A stretch of DNA of 64,000 nucleotides, from positions 1 to 64,000 of the forward strand of contig OY760650.2 of the NCBI GenBank assembly GCA_963663845.2. The letters are read 5' to 3'. The position numbers were made by a program, and so were the translations under genes. Shown here one piece after another: positions 17,159 to 25,727 of this stretch. Source of the stretch: Versatilivorator sp963663845. Lineage in GTDB: Bacteria; Acidobacteriota; Terriglobia; Versatilivoradales; Versatilivoraceae. The notes beneath the pieces were generated by a model. That model did no database searches and was not told where the DNA came from. It was given only the letters and a program-made list of their open reading frames with translations. Numbering within the stretch: the stretch's first letter is position 1; the number at the start of each line of letters is the position of its first letter.

Positions 17159-17922
17159 GACCGGTCTCCGGCGCTGCCCTCGAGGCTGTTCTCGTCCTTC
17201 CTCAAAGTCAGGATATAGACGGGAAGCCAGGGCATCAGCAAGACGAAGGACCAGCGCGGAAACCAGCGCAACCACCGCGCCGCCCCCTTCAGCCCGGGGT
17301 CGCCCCGGAAGAAGAAATCCGCATCGGCCAGGACCGCGGCGGTCTGGTTCCGGACCCGAAACCTGCGGGCCAGCCGATTGAGCTGGCGGTAGCTGAGAGG
17401 ATAGTCCAGGTAGGCCCGACCCCGTCCGGTCCATCGGACATAGCGGTCGGCGAGCCGCCTCGGCAACCAGGACAGCAGGGGCAACCGATAGTGCTGCTCC
17501 ATCAAGCCGTAGCGATTGGGAGTGGCCAGATAGCACAGACCCCCCGGACGAAGCACCCGCCAGGCCTCGTCCAGCAGCAATTGGGGCCAGCGAACGTGCT
17601 CCACCACGTGGTTGAGCAGCAGCACGTCAAAAGCGCCTGAGCGTAGCGGAAGGCGACAGCCGTCCGCCCGCACGAAGTGAAACCCTTCCCGGCGGCCCTC
17701 TTCGTCCGCGTAGTCGACGCCGACCACCAGACCGAAGTGCTCGGCCAGGGTCCGGGTGATTCGACCCTGGCTACAGCCGACGTCCAACAGGGAAAGTTTC
17801 CGGTCGAGAGTGATCTGTCGCTGCAACACCCGCAGGATCTTTTGGGCCTTGGCCTCCCGAGAGGCCAGGTAGTCTTCCACCCAGGGGGGGAAACGCCCCA
17901 GGAAGGTGGGGGAAGGGCTCAT
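17155..17922 (-). CDS. Class I SAM-dependent methyltransferase
   Basis: 255 residues with motif I LLDVGCSQGRITRTLA (about 45-60), acidic motif VVGVDYAD, LLLNHVVEHV and WRVLRPGGLCYLATPNRYG, the usual Methyltransf_11/25 pattern. A C-terminal hydrophobic stretch (about 228-245) may bind membrane. Its ATG overlaps the stop of the upstream GT4 gene (ATGA) and its stop overlaps the start of the next methyltransferase. It is therefore part of a translationally coupled glycan-modification operon. The target is not known. Confidence 0.82.
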   Translation of the reverse strand: MSPSPTFLGRFPPWVEDYLASREAKAQKILRVLQRQITLDRKLSLLDVGCSQGRITRTLAEHFGLVVGVDYADEEGRREGFHFVRADGCRLPLRSGAFDVLLLNHVVEHVRWPQLLLDEAWRVLRPGGLCYLATPNRYGLMEQHYRLPLLSWLPRRLADRYVRWTGRGRAYLDYPLSYRQLNRLARRFRVRNQTAAVLADADFFFRGDPGLKGAARWLRWFPRWSFVLLMPWLPVYILTLRKDENSLEGSAGDRS

Positions 17923-19082
17923 GCTTGTTCCCTGGCAGGCGCGGCCGTTCTCCCAACGGCCTCCACCGCTTCGGCCAGGCGCGCCCAGGAGCGCTCCCGC
18001 AGCCTGGCTTCGATGTGGCCGGGCATGGCGGAGCCCGCAGCGCTCGAAAAGAACTGGATGACAGCCTCGGCGATGGCTTTCGGACTTCGTGGCGCAACCA
18101 GGTAGCCGGTGCGGCCCTGTTCCACGGCTTCGGGAATGCCGCCGACCTTGCCCACCACCACCGGTTTCCTGAATCCATGGGCCAACTGCACGATCCCGCT
18201 CTGGGTGGCGCTGGTGTAGGGAACCACGACCAGGTCGGCAGCGGCAAAGTATGTGGCCACCATTTCGTCGGGAACGTAGCGGGCATGCAACGTCACCTGT
18301 TCTTCCAGGTGCAGCGTCTCGATCAACTCCCGATAAGGCCGGAGATCTTCCCAGCTCTCTCCGGCCACCAGCAGGTGAACCCGGAAGCGGTCGAGGATCA
18401 AGGGGAGGCTCTGCAGCAGGTAGCGGAGTCCCTTGTACTCCCGGATAAAGCCGAAGAACAGCAAGACCCTTTCGCAGTTCACCCCGAGTCGGTCTCGGGC
18501 CGTGGCCGGGTCGATCGCCGCTGTATCGAGGTGGTCATAGACGGGGTGGGGGGAAACCGTCACCCGTTCCGCCCGACTCGGGCCGATCCAATTCAGCAGG
18601 TTGGCCCGGTCCCAATCGGAATGGGTGAGAAAGTAATCTCCCCGTCGCAGGACCCTGCTGGAGAGCCGGCTCTTCAGTCCGGAGGTCTCATGCTCGATGA
18701 CGTTGTGACAGATGAAGAGGGCCGGTGGGCCGGAGTCCCTGGCCAGCGCCTTCAGGAAGAGGAGGTAAAAGGGGACCCAATAGGCCGTCGTCCAGGGGAG
18801 AACCACCAACTCCGAGCCGTGGAGGGCAATCCTTGCGGGGAGGCGCCACCAGGCCCGGAGGCTGAGGGCGTCAAAGGTGGCGTCGGGTTTTTCGAGGGTG
18901 GCCGGCTTCGAGCTGGGGTCCCGGTCGGTGGCCCCGGGGTAGAGCCAGGCGGGATACTGGCGGGAGTAGGAGAGAAATTGGACCCGGCATCGCCCCCGCA
19001 AGGCCCGGACCAGCAGCGACGTGTAGTGGGAGATACCGCCCCGAAAGGGATGGGTGGGACCAACCACCGAAAGCCTGATCAT
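17919..19082 (-). CDS. GT4-family glycosyltransferase
   Basis: 387 residues from the ATG at 19082, which overlaps the stop of the upstream GT2 gene (ATGA). The frame extends upstream but reads through that gene. N-terminal VVGPTHPFRGGISHYTSLL is the nucleotide-sugar GT4 entry motif. LLFFGFIREYKGLRYLLQSL (about 205-224) and VPYTSATQSGIVQLAHGFRKPVVV with GIPEAVEQGRTG form the C-terminal donor site, including the EX7E-like region. It is a cytoplasmic enzyme, probably adding a sugar to a lipid-linked intermediate. Donor and acceptor cannot be told from sequence. Confidence 0.85.
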   Translation of the reverse strand: MIRLSVVGPTHPFRGGISHYTSLLVRALRGRCRVQFLSYSRQYPAWLYPGATDRDPSSKPATLEKPDATFDALSLRAWWRLPARIALHGSELVVLPWTTAYWVPFYLLFLKALARDSGPPALFICHNVIEHETSGLKSRLSSRVLRRGDYFLTHSDWDRANLLNWIGPSRAERVTVSPHPVYDHLDTAAIDPATARDRLGVNCERVLLFFGFIREYKGLRYLLQSLPLILDRFRVHLLVAGESWEDLRPYRELIETLHLEEQVTLHARYVPDEMVATYFAAADLVVVPYTSATQSGIVQLAHGFRKPVVVGKVGGIPEAVEQGRTGYLVAPRSPKAIAEAVIQFFSSAAGSAMPGHIEARLRERSWARLAEAVEAVGRTAAPAREQA

Positions 19083-20083
19083 TGGCGGATCTCGAGTGCC
19101 GAGGCCTCCACCGAGTCCGCCGCGGAAGGGGCCGCCCCGCCTCTTGCGCTCAGCTCCAGCTTGCGCACCCGGTAGAGGGTCTCCTCGCTCAGCCTTCGAT
19201 TGGCCGCGATCAGGTCGGCCGCCAGTCCGACCACTACGACCTGAAAGCCCACGATCATCAGGATGGCCGCCAGAATCAGCGATTGCACATGGCCTCCGGC
19301 CGACTGCAGAAAGAAGAAATAGAGGTAGCGCAGTCCCAGCAGGAACCCCAAGAAGCAGCCCGCCCCGCCCAGCAGGAGAAAGACCCGGAGCGGATTGTAC
19401 ATGGTGTAGATGCGCAGGATGGTCACCGCCGATTTCTTGAGGTAGTACCAGGTGGAGCGGGCGAGTCGGGACTCCCTCAGCTTCGGATTGACCCGAATGG
19501 GCACGCTGGTCACCCGGAGGTGACCGCCCCCCGCCTGAATCACCGTTTCCAGGGTGTAGGAAAACCGGGTATGGACAATGGTCCTCAAGGCGGCTTCCCG
19601 ATTGTAGGCGCGGAAGCCGCTGGTGGTGTCCTCCACCGGACAGCGGGCCACCGTGCGAACCAGCCAGCTCCCCAGCCGCTGCAGCCACTTCTTGGCGGGC
19701 GAAAAATAGGCGATGGCCTCGATGTCCCGGGCGCCCACTACCAGGTCGGCCCGGTCCTGCAGGACCGGCTCGATGAGGGCTTCCACGTCCGCGCCGGCAT
19801 ACTGATTATCGCCGTCGGTATTGACGATAATGTCGGCCCCAAGCCTCAGGCAGGCATCCAGGCCCGTGCGAAAGGCGATGCCCAATCCCCGGTTTCGCCC
19901 CAACTCCACCAGGTGAGTCACGCCGAGCCTGCGAGCCGCCTCGGCGGTGCCGTCGGTGGACCCGTCATCCACCACCAGGGTTTCTATCGCATCCACTCCG
20001 GCCAGGGACCTCGGGAGCCGGCTCAGCACCTCGGGAAGGGTTTCCACTTCGTTGAAGCAGGGAATCTGAACGATCAGCTTCAT
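19079..20083 (-). CDS. GT2-family polyprenyl-phosphate glycosyltransferase with two C-terminal membrane helices
   Basis: 334 residues. The GT2 domain has IPCFNEVETLPEVL, ETLVVDDGSTDGT, the DxD-like NTDGDNQY (about 88-95) and TTSGFRAYNREA. Two strong hydrophobic segments follow (about 240-262 and 270-295), then a short charged tail. The layout resembles dolichyl/undecaprenyl-phosphate sugar synthases such as DPM1/GtrB-type proteins, which load a sugar on a polyprenyl carrier at the inner membrane. It is the first glycosyltransferase of the coupled run down to the methyltransferases. Confidence 0.85.
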   Translation of the reverse strand: MKLIVQIPCFNEVETLPEVLSRLPRSLAGVDAIETLVVDDGSTDGTAEAARRLGVTHLVELGRNRGLGIAFRTGLDACLRLGADIIVNTDGDNQYAGADVEALIEPVLQDRADLVVGARDIEAIAYFSPAKKWLQRLGSWLVRTVARCPVEDTTSGFRAYNREAALRTIVHTRFSYTLETVIQAGGGHLRVTSVPIRVNPKLRESRLARSTWYYLKKSAVTILRIYTMYNPLRVFLLLGGAGCFLGFLLGLRYLYFFFLQSAGGHVQSLILAAILMIVGFQVVVVGLAADLIAANRRLSEETLYRVRKLELSARGGAAPSAADSVEASALEIRQ

Positions 20084-20089
20084 TACGCC

Positions 20090-20926
20090 TCATCTTGCAG
20101 ACGTCAATTCCACCAGCAGCGAGCCGAAGGGAAGAGACACCGACGCCAGAACCGGAATGCGTCGCGGGTCACTGGTGAACCAGACGGTCATCTTCTTGTC
20201 CCGCAGCAAGCTTCCCCCACGCCGCAGAACCGCTTCCACCCTGTGGGCCGCGAAACTTCCCAGCGCCGTCGAGATCAGCTCGCTCCCGGCGACCCTGACA
20301 TCGGCTTCGTAGGTCTCTCCTCCTTCCACGATCGGGAACAGCACCCGCAATCCCGGCTTCAGGCCCAAGGTGCGCAGCAGGTAGATGGCCGAGACCGGAT
20401 CCTGGGCGCCCAGTTGGATGGTGAGCTGGTTGACCTGCTTGCTGGAGTCGACATAGCTGGCCGTTCCACCGCCCGGGTTGAAGACGACTCGGTCCCGCAC
20501 CGTCCTGCCGTTCTCCTTGAAGGATCTCCGGTACTCACGGCTGATTCCCTGATGGGGGTCGAACAGGGAAGAACCCTGAAACTGCAGCCGATAGACGGAG
20601 GCCATGGCAGGGGTGCTGACGGCATCCAGCACCAGCCGATAGGCACCCGAGCCTTCGGAGCCCCTGGAGGTCACCCGCAACTCGGCCGTGCCGGCCTCCA
20701 GGGTCTCGGCCCAGGACACGCGATAGGCCAGGCGTTCTCCCACCTCGAAGGGCAAGGAGCCGGACCGGCCGTCCACTCCCGACGGGAGAGCAGCGCTTGA
20801 CCGGCCTGAGGCCCGGGGCGCCGCCTCGGTGGGACCGGCGGGAGGCGTTCCCTCCTGAGCCAAAACACTCCCGGCGGCGATTCCGGCCGCCAGCACCATC
20901 ATCGACCAGGATAGTCTTCTGCTCAT
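20090..20926 (-). CDS. DUF3108 exported protein
   Basis: 278 residues from the ATG at 20926 (MSRRLSWSMMVLAAG), chosen because it gives a signal peptide ending near VLAQE. An ATG at 21031 would add 35 residues. The mature part begins LPFEVGERLAYRVSWAETLEAGTAELRV, the DUF3108 entry, and ends with a KKMTVWFTSDPRRIPVLASVSLPFGSLLVEL segment, also typical of that family. Function is unknown; the family is periplasmic or outer-membrane associated. It lies 6 bp upstream of the GT2 gene and probably belongs to the same transcript. Confidence 0.78.
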   Translation of the reverse strand: MSRRLSWSMMVLAAGIAAGSVLAQEGTPPAGPTEAAPRASGRSSAALPSGVDGRSGSLPFEVGERLAYRVSWAETLEAGTAELRVTSRGSEGSGAYRLVLDAVSTPAMASVYRLQFQGSSLFDPHQGISREYRRSFKENGRTVRDRVVFNPGGGTASYVDSSKQVNQLTIQLGAQDPVSAIYLLRTLGLKPGLRVLFPIVEGGETYEADVRVAGSELISTALGSFAAHRVEAVLRRGGSLLRDKKMTVWFTSDPRRIPVLASVSLPFGSLLVELTSAR

Positions 20927-21053
20927 TCTCTTCACCCGGGTGTCGGGAGCACCCGTTGCGAGCCATCCGGCAACCCGTAACCCGAGGGCCCCCAAATCCG
21001 GCTCTCTCCTCTCCTGGCTGTCGTCTGTCATAGAGCCGGCGCCACCTTTCACT

Positions 21054-22625
21054 TCAAATACTCGCGAACAGCGGAACTTGTCTTGGAATGCGTGTATCAG
21101 GTAACAGATGGGCGATGTGCGATGCCGAAACGTTGGCAAGTTCCTTTGGTTCGAGCTTGTGGAGCCCTCCCCCGTACACACGGCCTTCACCCAGCAATTC
21201 ACCTACCGGAATTTGGTTTAGGGCCTGCCAAATGCGTCTCATCAGGCTCGGGTCACGCTTCAACGCATGCGCCAGCAATGGTGTCGGATACATCGCGAGG
21301 TAAACGTTCGCGACAGTGGCGCGTGATTGGTTCAAAATAAACCGAAACGGCCTGCGCTGTTTCTTGTCGCTGCGCCCCAGGTACGTGCACAGAATTGGCG
21401 CCGGAGTACGTTGCTCCTGGCTATACCAAATATTTCTATGCCTGCACAGATACCGTTTGTGGAGACCGCGGGCGACGCCTTCCTGGAGATAATCATGCAA
21501 GGTCGGGTATCGACGCCTGATCTCGTCCATCGGCAGATTCGTATCGAGCAGAAAGAGCCGCGGTCGAACGTTTGGATTTCCTTGTCTATCCGCTTGGATC
21601 TCGTTCTCGCTCAAGTATCGGGGGCTAGGCAGAATCGGAACGAACTCGGCGTGCGGGAGTCTCCGTTCGACCAGCTTCTCTTCTGAAAGTATGAAATATT
21701 GATTGCTGCCAGTCGCGACACCGCGCTTGATATTGAAAAAATCCGATATCGTCACAGTCTCCGACTTCTTGCCCTCACTGGATCTTGGAAAACGAGACCA
21801 TTTCGGTTCATCGGCAAGCAAACGAGTTGACACCGTTCGAGAACGTGTGGGACTCAGCAGAGTCCCGCCAAAAGTGACTTTGACCAAATGGTCTCTCGGT
21901 GGAATGGTGTTGCGGAACCAGACTATCGCTGACGAAACCAGGGCGTCCGCAAACTGAACGTCGTTGGGATCGAATCGGTGAATGTGCAGGAGTGTCACTC
22001 GATGCAGGAGATATTGCTTGACTGCACGACCGTAATTCACGTCCATGAATTCGCTGGGAATGAGCCAGCCCGCTAAGCCGCCCGGAGCCATCCAGGCGTG
22101 GGACAAGCCAAGGAAGTAGCAGTAGAGTCCAGCCAGCCCGCTCAATCTCATGCCGCTCGCTTGCTCAGTCTGCACAAAGAGTCGGTGCTTGTCCTTGTCT
22201 TGCAAATGGTGGTGCCGGACGTACGGGGGATTACAGATGACAAGATTGAAACGATTCGCCGGGTTGGCTTGCGTAAAGTCCGCGAGTTCAATCACAAGGC
22301 CGAATTCCCTCCACAACCTGGATGCCGGCTCGCCGTAAACGGGATCGACTTCATAACCAAACGATTCGAGGACCCGTCTCTTGGGGAAGTTACGGCACAA
22401 TGCGGCATAGAATGCACCCGTTCCGATAGCCGGGTCGAAAAAGCGCACAGGCTGCCCTTGCGGCATGAGCGTAGCGGCATACTTCAGGATATCTTGTGCG
22501 AGTACCTGCGGCGTGGCGAACTGTCCCAGACGATTCCGCTCGACCCTTGTCTTGCGGGCATCAATTTCCGCCTGAAGAGTCTCACGCTCATCTTCAAGCA
22601 CTAGCACTGACTGCTGCCTGTTCAT
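21054..22625 (-). CDS. N6-adenine DNA methyltransferase of the XamI-type R-M system
   Basis: 523 residues from the ATG at 22625, which overlaps the endonuclease stop (ATGA). Motif I region FFDPAIGTGAFYAALC (about 60-75) and motif IV NLVICNPPYVR (about 128-138) define a class I N6-adenine methylase of the Eco57I/TaqI type. The N-terminal GQFATPQVLAQDI is the usual SAM-site lead-in. The C-terminal half should hold the target-recognition domain. It protects host DNA against the adjacent restriction enzyme. Base composition is more AT-rich than the flanking operon, which suggests horizontal acquisition. Confidence 0.88.
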   Translation of the reverse strand: MNRQQSVLVLEDERETLQAEIDARKTRVERNRLGQFATPQVLAQDILKYAATLMPQGQPVRFFDPAIGTGAFYAALCRNFPKRRVLESFGYEVDPVYGEPASRLWREFGLVIELADFTQANPANRFNLVICNPPYVRHHHLQDKDKHRLFVQTEQASGMRLSGLAGLYCYFLGLSHAWMAPGGLAGWLIPSEFMDVNYGRAVKQYLLHRVTLLHIHRFDPNDVQFADALVSSAIVWFRNTIPPRDHLVKVTFGGTLLSPTRSRTVSTRLLADEPKWSRFPRSSEGKKSETVTISDFFNIKRGVATGSNQYFILSEEKLVERRLPHAEFVPILPSPRYLSENEIQADRQGNPNVRPRLFLLDTNLPMDEIRRRYPTLHDYLQEGVARGLHKRYLCRHRNIWYSQEQRTPAPILCTYLGRSDKKQRRPFRFILNQSRATVANVYLAMYPTPLLAHALKRDPSLMRRIWQALNQIPVGELLGEGRVYGGGLHKLEPKELANVSASHIAHLLPDTRIPRQVPLFASI

Positions 22626-23587
22626 AGTCCAAACCTTGCGAGGTCGTCGATGCGATGTTCCCATGCCCAATCAATTCCTTCGGCAGCTTCATAACCCAGG
22701 TAGCCGCTGTCAAAGTAGCCGCACAGGAACAGGTTGAATCTGATCTTTCTTCCATAGGTTTGGCGAAGCTGAGTCATCTTCGCCGCCTCTTCCTTTCGGC
22801 GCTTGTTGGGATTGGTAAAATCCCCTGCCGATTTGGCTTCGAAGAAAATCGGAAACGATTTCTTGCCTGAAGCCCGCTTCGGCATGACTACGGCGTCGAT
22901 GGGGATGTTGACAGGCTCCTCCCCAACCTCAAGCCTCACGGGAACGTTCGTTCGAAAACTGAACGTGCCGGCCGGCATTGCATCGAAACGGATATTGTCG
23001 GCAGGTGAGAGCTGCACGTACTCGCGCTTTTCGAGCCATGCCTTGATTGCGGCAAGCTGGCGTTTCTCCTGTGCGTTCCGAATGATCGGGTTCGCGACCG
23101 CTCCACAGAGGCGGTCGGCAACGATGGTGCCGGCTCGGTGGATTTCATCGTCGCTCGGCGCCTGCTGTCTCCCCAGCCATACGAAGATATCGGGGTCGGC
23201 CATCTTCTTGAGGATTGTGACAACCTTGGCGAGATCGACATGGACTCTTTGGGGTGCCATTCGCGGCGGCAGCACCTGTTTGTTCTCTATGGTCTTGACC
23301 AGGTTTTTCGAAACGCCGGCAAGCCCAATGAGCCGGTCTACGGCGAGTGGGGGACAGGCCGACATGCGCAGAGTAGGCAGAATTTCCGGGCATTCGCCGA
23401 TGAGAGTGGGATCAACCCTCATCAGGTTGTTCGTTTTCAGAAGAGTCCCCTTGACCTGTTTTGTCGTTTCGATGCGCGTCTCCCGAAACGCCTTTGGTGC
23501 GAACTGCGTGAACCAATCGTTGTACATATCAACCGACTTGATGATGTCAGCTTTCCATTTGCGGGGCTTGTGGAGGTTGACAGGCAT
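22622..23587 (-). CDS. XamI-family type II restriction endonuclease
   Basis: 321 residues from the ATG at 23587 (MPVNLHKPRKWKADI). The long upstream extension of the frame overlaps the SDR gene and is rejected. The segment PTLRMSACPPLAVDRLIGLA and overall layout match the XamI restriction enzyme family. The likely PD-(D/E)XK site is IPIDAVVMPK followed about 20 residues later by FFEAKSAGD. The prototype XamI recognises GTCGAC; whether this enzyme has the same target cannot be read from sequence. It forms a translationally coupled pair with the downstream methylase. Confidence 0.85.
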   Translation of the reverse strand: MPVNLHKPRKWKADIIKSVDMYNDWFTQFAPKAFRETRIETTKQVKGTLLKTNNLMRVDPTLIGECPEILPTLRMSACPPLAVDRLIGLAGVSKNLVKTIENKQVLPPRMAPQRVHVDLAKVVTILKKMADPDIFVWLGRQQAPSDDEIHRAGTIVADRLCGAVANPIIRNAQEKRQLAAIKAWLEKREYVQLSPADNIRFDAMPAGTFSFRTNVPVRLEVGEEPVNIPIDAVVMPKRASGKKSFPIFFEAKSAGDFTNPNKRRKEEAAKMTQLRQTYGRKIRFNLFLCGYFDSGYLGYEAAEGIDWAWEHRIDDLARFGL

Positions 23588-23721
23588 GGTCGAGTGTGGG
23601 CTTTCCTCCTGCGAGCCCAGTTCTACCAAGATGACTGGTTCCAAAATCGTTGGGGAATAAATTCTCTTGCCAAAGGCTCGGCCCGACAAGGGCGCCATAC
23701 ACGGGCCTTCATTGTGTTTCC

Positions 23722-23746
23722 AGCGACCCGGTGAAAAATGCGGACC
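23722..23746. repeat. Possible degraded end of the MITE-like family
   Basis: CCAGCGACCCGGTGAAAAAT followed by GCGGA matches the right-hand end and subterminal bases of the elements at 4574 and (reverse) 62589. No matching opposite end was found nearby. It marks the promoter side of the XamI endonuclease gene in the 167-bp gap to the SDR gene. This may be chance or a relic. Confidence 0.4.
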
Positions 23747-23754
23747 GGGCGCCC

Positions 23755-24495
23755 TCAAAAAACATGGCGGCCTCCATCGACCCGGATGCATTCGCCCGTG
23801 ATGAAATCGCTCTCGATCAGGCTCATCGCCGCCAGCGCGATCTGTTCCCCGCCCCCCCAGCGGCCCAGCGGCGTCGCCTGGCGCACCTTTTCCACGGCCT
23901 CCGGAGCAAGATCGGGAGGCGGCATCATGGGACCGGGAGCAATGGCATTGACCAGGATGTTGTAGGGAGCCAGTTCCAGGGCCAGCGCCTCGGTGAGACC
24001 CACCACGCCCACCTTGGAGACGTAATAGGGGAGGTATCCCTTGTATCGGGGACGGCCGCTGGCAGCCGTCCAATCGGCGCAATTGATGATCCTTCCGCCT
24101 CCCCTGGCCTTCATTGCGGGCGTGACGGCCCGGGCGCACAGGAAGGCGCTGCGCAGGTTGACGTTCATGTTGAGGTCCCAGTCGGCTCCGGTCGTCTCCT
24201 CGAACGGTTTGGAAGCGTAGACCGATGCCAGGTTCACCAGGATGTCAACGCCGCCCCAGGCCGCCGCTATTCGCTTCAGCGCACCCCCGATCTCTTCTTC
24301 GCGACTCAAGTCGGCCCCAACCGCCATGGCCTGCCGGCCCCCGGACCGTAGCTCTTGCGCCGCCCGCTCGGCCGATTCCCGGGAGCGGTGATACCCCAAG
24401 GCGACCCTGGCCCCTCTTTGCCCCAAAGCCAGGCCCACAAGTCGGCCGATTCTGCGGGTGCCGGTGATGAAGGCCACCTTGCTCTCGATGTCCAT
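23755..24495 (-). CDS. SDR-family oxidoreductase
   Basis: 246 residues, a classical short-chain dehydrogenase: N-terminal VAFITGTRRIGRLVG (variant TGxxxGxG loop), GADLSRE, VDILVNLAS (NNAG-like), YLPYYVSK (catalytic YxxxK, about 157-164), ILVNAIAPGPM and a C-terminal GECIRVDGG. The TGTRRIGR loop resembles pteridine-reductase-like SDRs that use NADPH, but the substrate is not known. It lies 50 bp downstream of recR on the same strand. Confidence 0.85.
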   Translation of the reverse strand: MDIESKVAFITGTRRIGRLVGLALGQRGARVALGYHRSRESAERAAQELRSGGRQAMAVGADLSREEEIGGALKRIAAAWGGVDILVNLASVYASKPFEETTGADWDLNMNVNLRSAFLCARAVTPAMKARGGGRIINCADWTAASGRPRYKGYLPYYVSKVGVVGLTEALALELAPYNILVNAIAPGPMMPPPDLAPEAVEKVRQATPLGRWGGGEQIALAAMSLIESDFITGECIRVDGGRHVF

Positions 24496-24545
24496 GGAAA
24501 TCCTCGTCCCGGTGGGGCTCCGCCGGCGGCCGCGCCGACCTCATC

Positions 24546-25145
24546 TCACAGATCCCGCCGACCTTCCAGGGCTCTCGCCATGGTAATCTCGTCGGCATAG
24601 TCGAGGTCCCCGCCCACTGGCACTCCCATGGCGATGCGGGTCACCCGAACCTGCAACGGCTTGATCAGCCTGGACAGATAGAGAGCCGTGGCCTCGCCCT
24701 CCACGCTGGGGTTGGTAGCCACAATCACTTCCTCGACCTGCCTGTCCTTCAGGCGTTCCAGCAGCGCCTTGATCTTGAGCTGGTCGGGGCCGATGCCGTT
24801 GAGGGGAGACAGCACCCCCAGCAGCACATGATAGAGCCCCCGGTATTCGCGGGTCTTCTCGACGGAAACGACGTTGTGCGGCTCCTCCAACACGCAAATC
24901 AGGCTGCGGTCGCGAACAGGATCGGTGCAATAGAAGCAGGGATCGACGTCGGTGATGTTGTAGCAGACCGAGCAGTAGCGGATGGAATCGGTGACGTTGA
25001 GAATCGACTCGGCCAGCCCGCGGGCCTCGCCGGAAGAGGCGCGCACGATGTGAAAGGCAAGGCGCTGAGCCGACTTGGAACCGATGCCCGGCAGCTTCCT
25101 GAGCTCGGCAATCAATTCTTCGACGGGGCGGGCGTAGTCACGCAT
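24546..25145 (-). CDS. recR: Recombination mediator RecR
   Basis: Works with RecF/RecO to load RecA at gaps. The 199-residue protein has the helix-hairpin-helix LRKLPGIGSKSAQRLAFHI, a four-Cys zinc finger (YCSVCYNITDVDPCFYC, about 57-73), and a Toprim domain (ICVLEEPHN, VATNPSVEGEATALYL). Normally recR follows ybaB in a dnaX-ybaB-recR operon. Here ybaB ends 11 kb upstream at 36174 and the two are separated by an island whose left att-like repeat stops 68 bp before recR. Transcription of recR may now depend on an island or new promoter. Confidence 0.96.
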   Translation of the reverse strand: MRDYARPVEELIAELRKLPGIGSKSAQRLAFHIVRASSGEARGLAESILNVTDSIRYCSVCYNITDVDPCFYCTDPVRDRSLICVLEEPHNVVSVEKTREYRGLYHVLLGVLSPLNGIGPDQLKIKALLERLKDRQVEEVIVATNPSVEGEATALYLSRLIKPLQVRVTRIAMGVPVGGDLDYADEITMARALEGRRDL

Positions 25146-25212
25146 TTTGACCGGATGGCAACCGGGTAGCCGGGCAACGGAGGGCTCCGGAGCGAAAAAA
25201 AACCGGGAAGAT

Positions 25213-25240
25213 CCACCAGGGCTACATCTGTCCCGGGATC
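25213..25240. repeat. att-like direct repeat, recR side
   Basis: 24 of 28 positions match 36165-36192; the core CTACATCTGTCCCGGGATC (25222-25240) differs from the ybaB copy at one base. On the minus strand it spells the last codons of ybaB (I P G Q M stop). It therefore looks like the leftover of the original ybaB 3' end, displaced when an element integrated. Confidence 0.8.
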
Positions 25241-25727
25241 CTCTGAATGAAGGAATGGAGCGAGGCTTGATAGTTCGTGTGCCCGACCATTGCCCCTAAA
25301 GCGACCAACCATTTTGTTGAATTCGTGCTTGGGGAGAAAGTTCATCAACGGGGAGAAAATCATTTGTCCCGTGTACATCCGTGTACATCAGCCGCTCCCT
25401 TCCATATTAAGCCGGAGAAAGCATGGCAGAAGTCTTGCAACGCGTTGAAGTCGAAAACACTCATTCCAACTCGTAACCTAATGGAATTAAACCTGTTACA
25501 CTAAGTCGCGAAGGCTTAACCGGACAGTACTGCAACGATATTTATAACGTCTACGTTCATGGTCGTGATGATTGAATCGACGCAATTCCGGATGAACACC
25601 CAAACACGGCCTGCCGATTTCTGTGTCGGAGATCAGCCTGGAAGAATTCATCGCTGCTCTCCTTAAGGTCGCCTACTCATCCACAAAAGACACTAAAGGT
25701 CGAGTGCACTTGTAACAGATCGAATTG

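Noticed and set aside
25241..25727. tRNA or integrase remnant at the left end of the island
   Set aside because: No cloverleaf or recombinase fragment could be found; only a short GTGTACATC tandem pair is visible.
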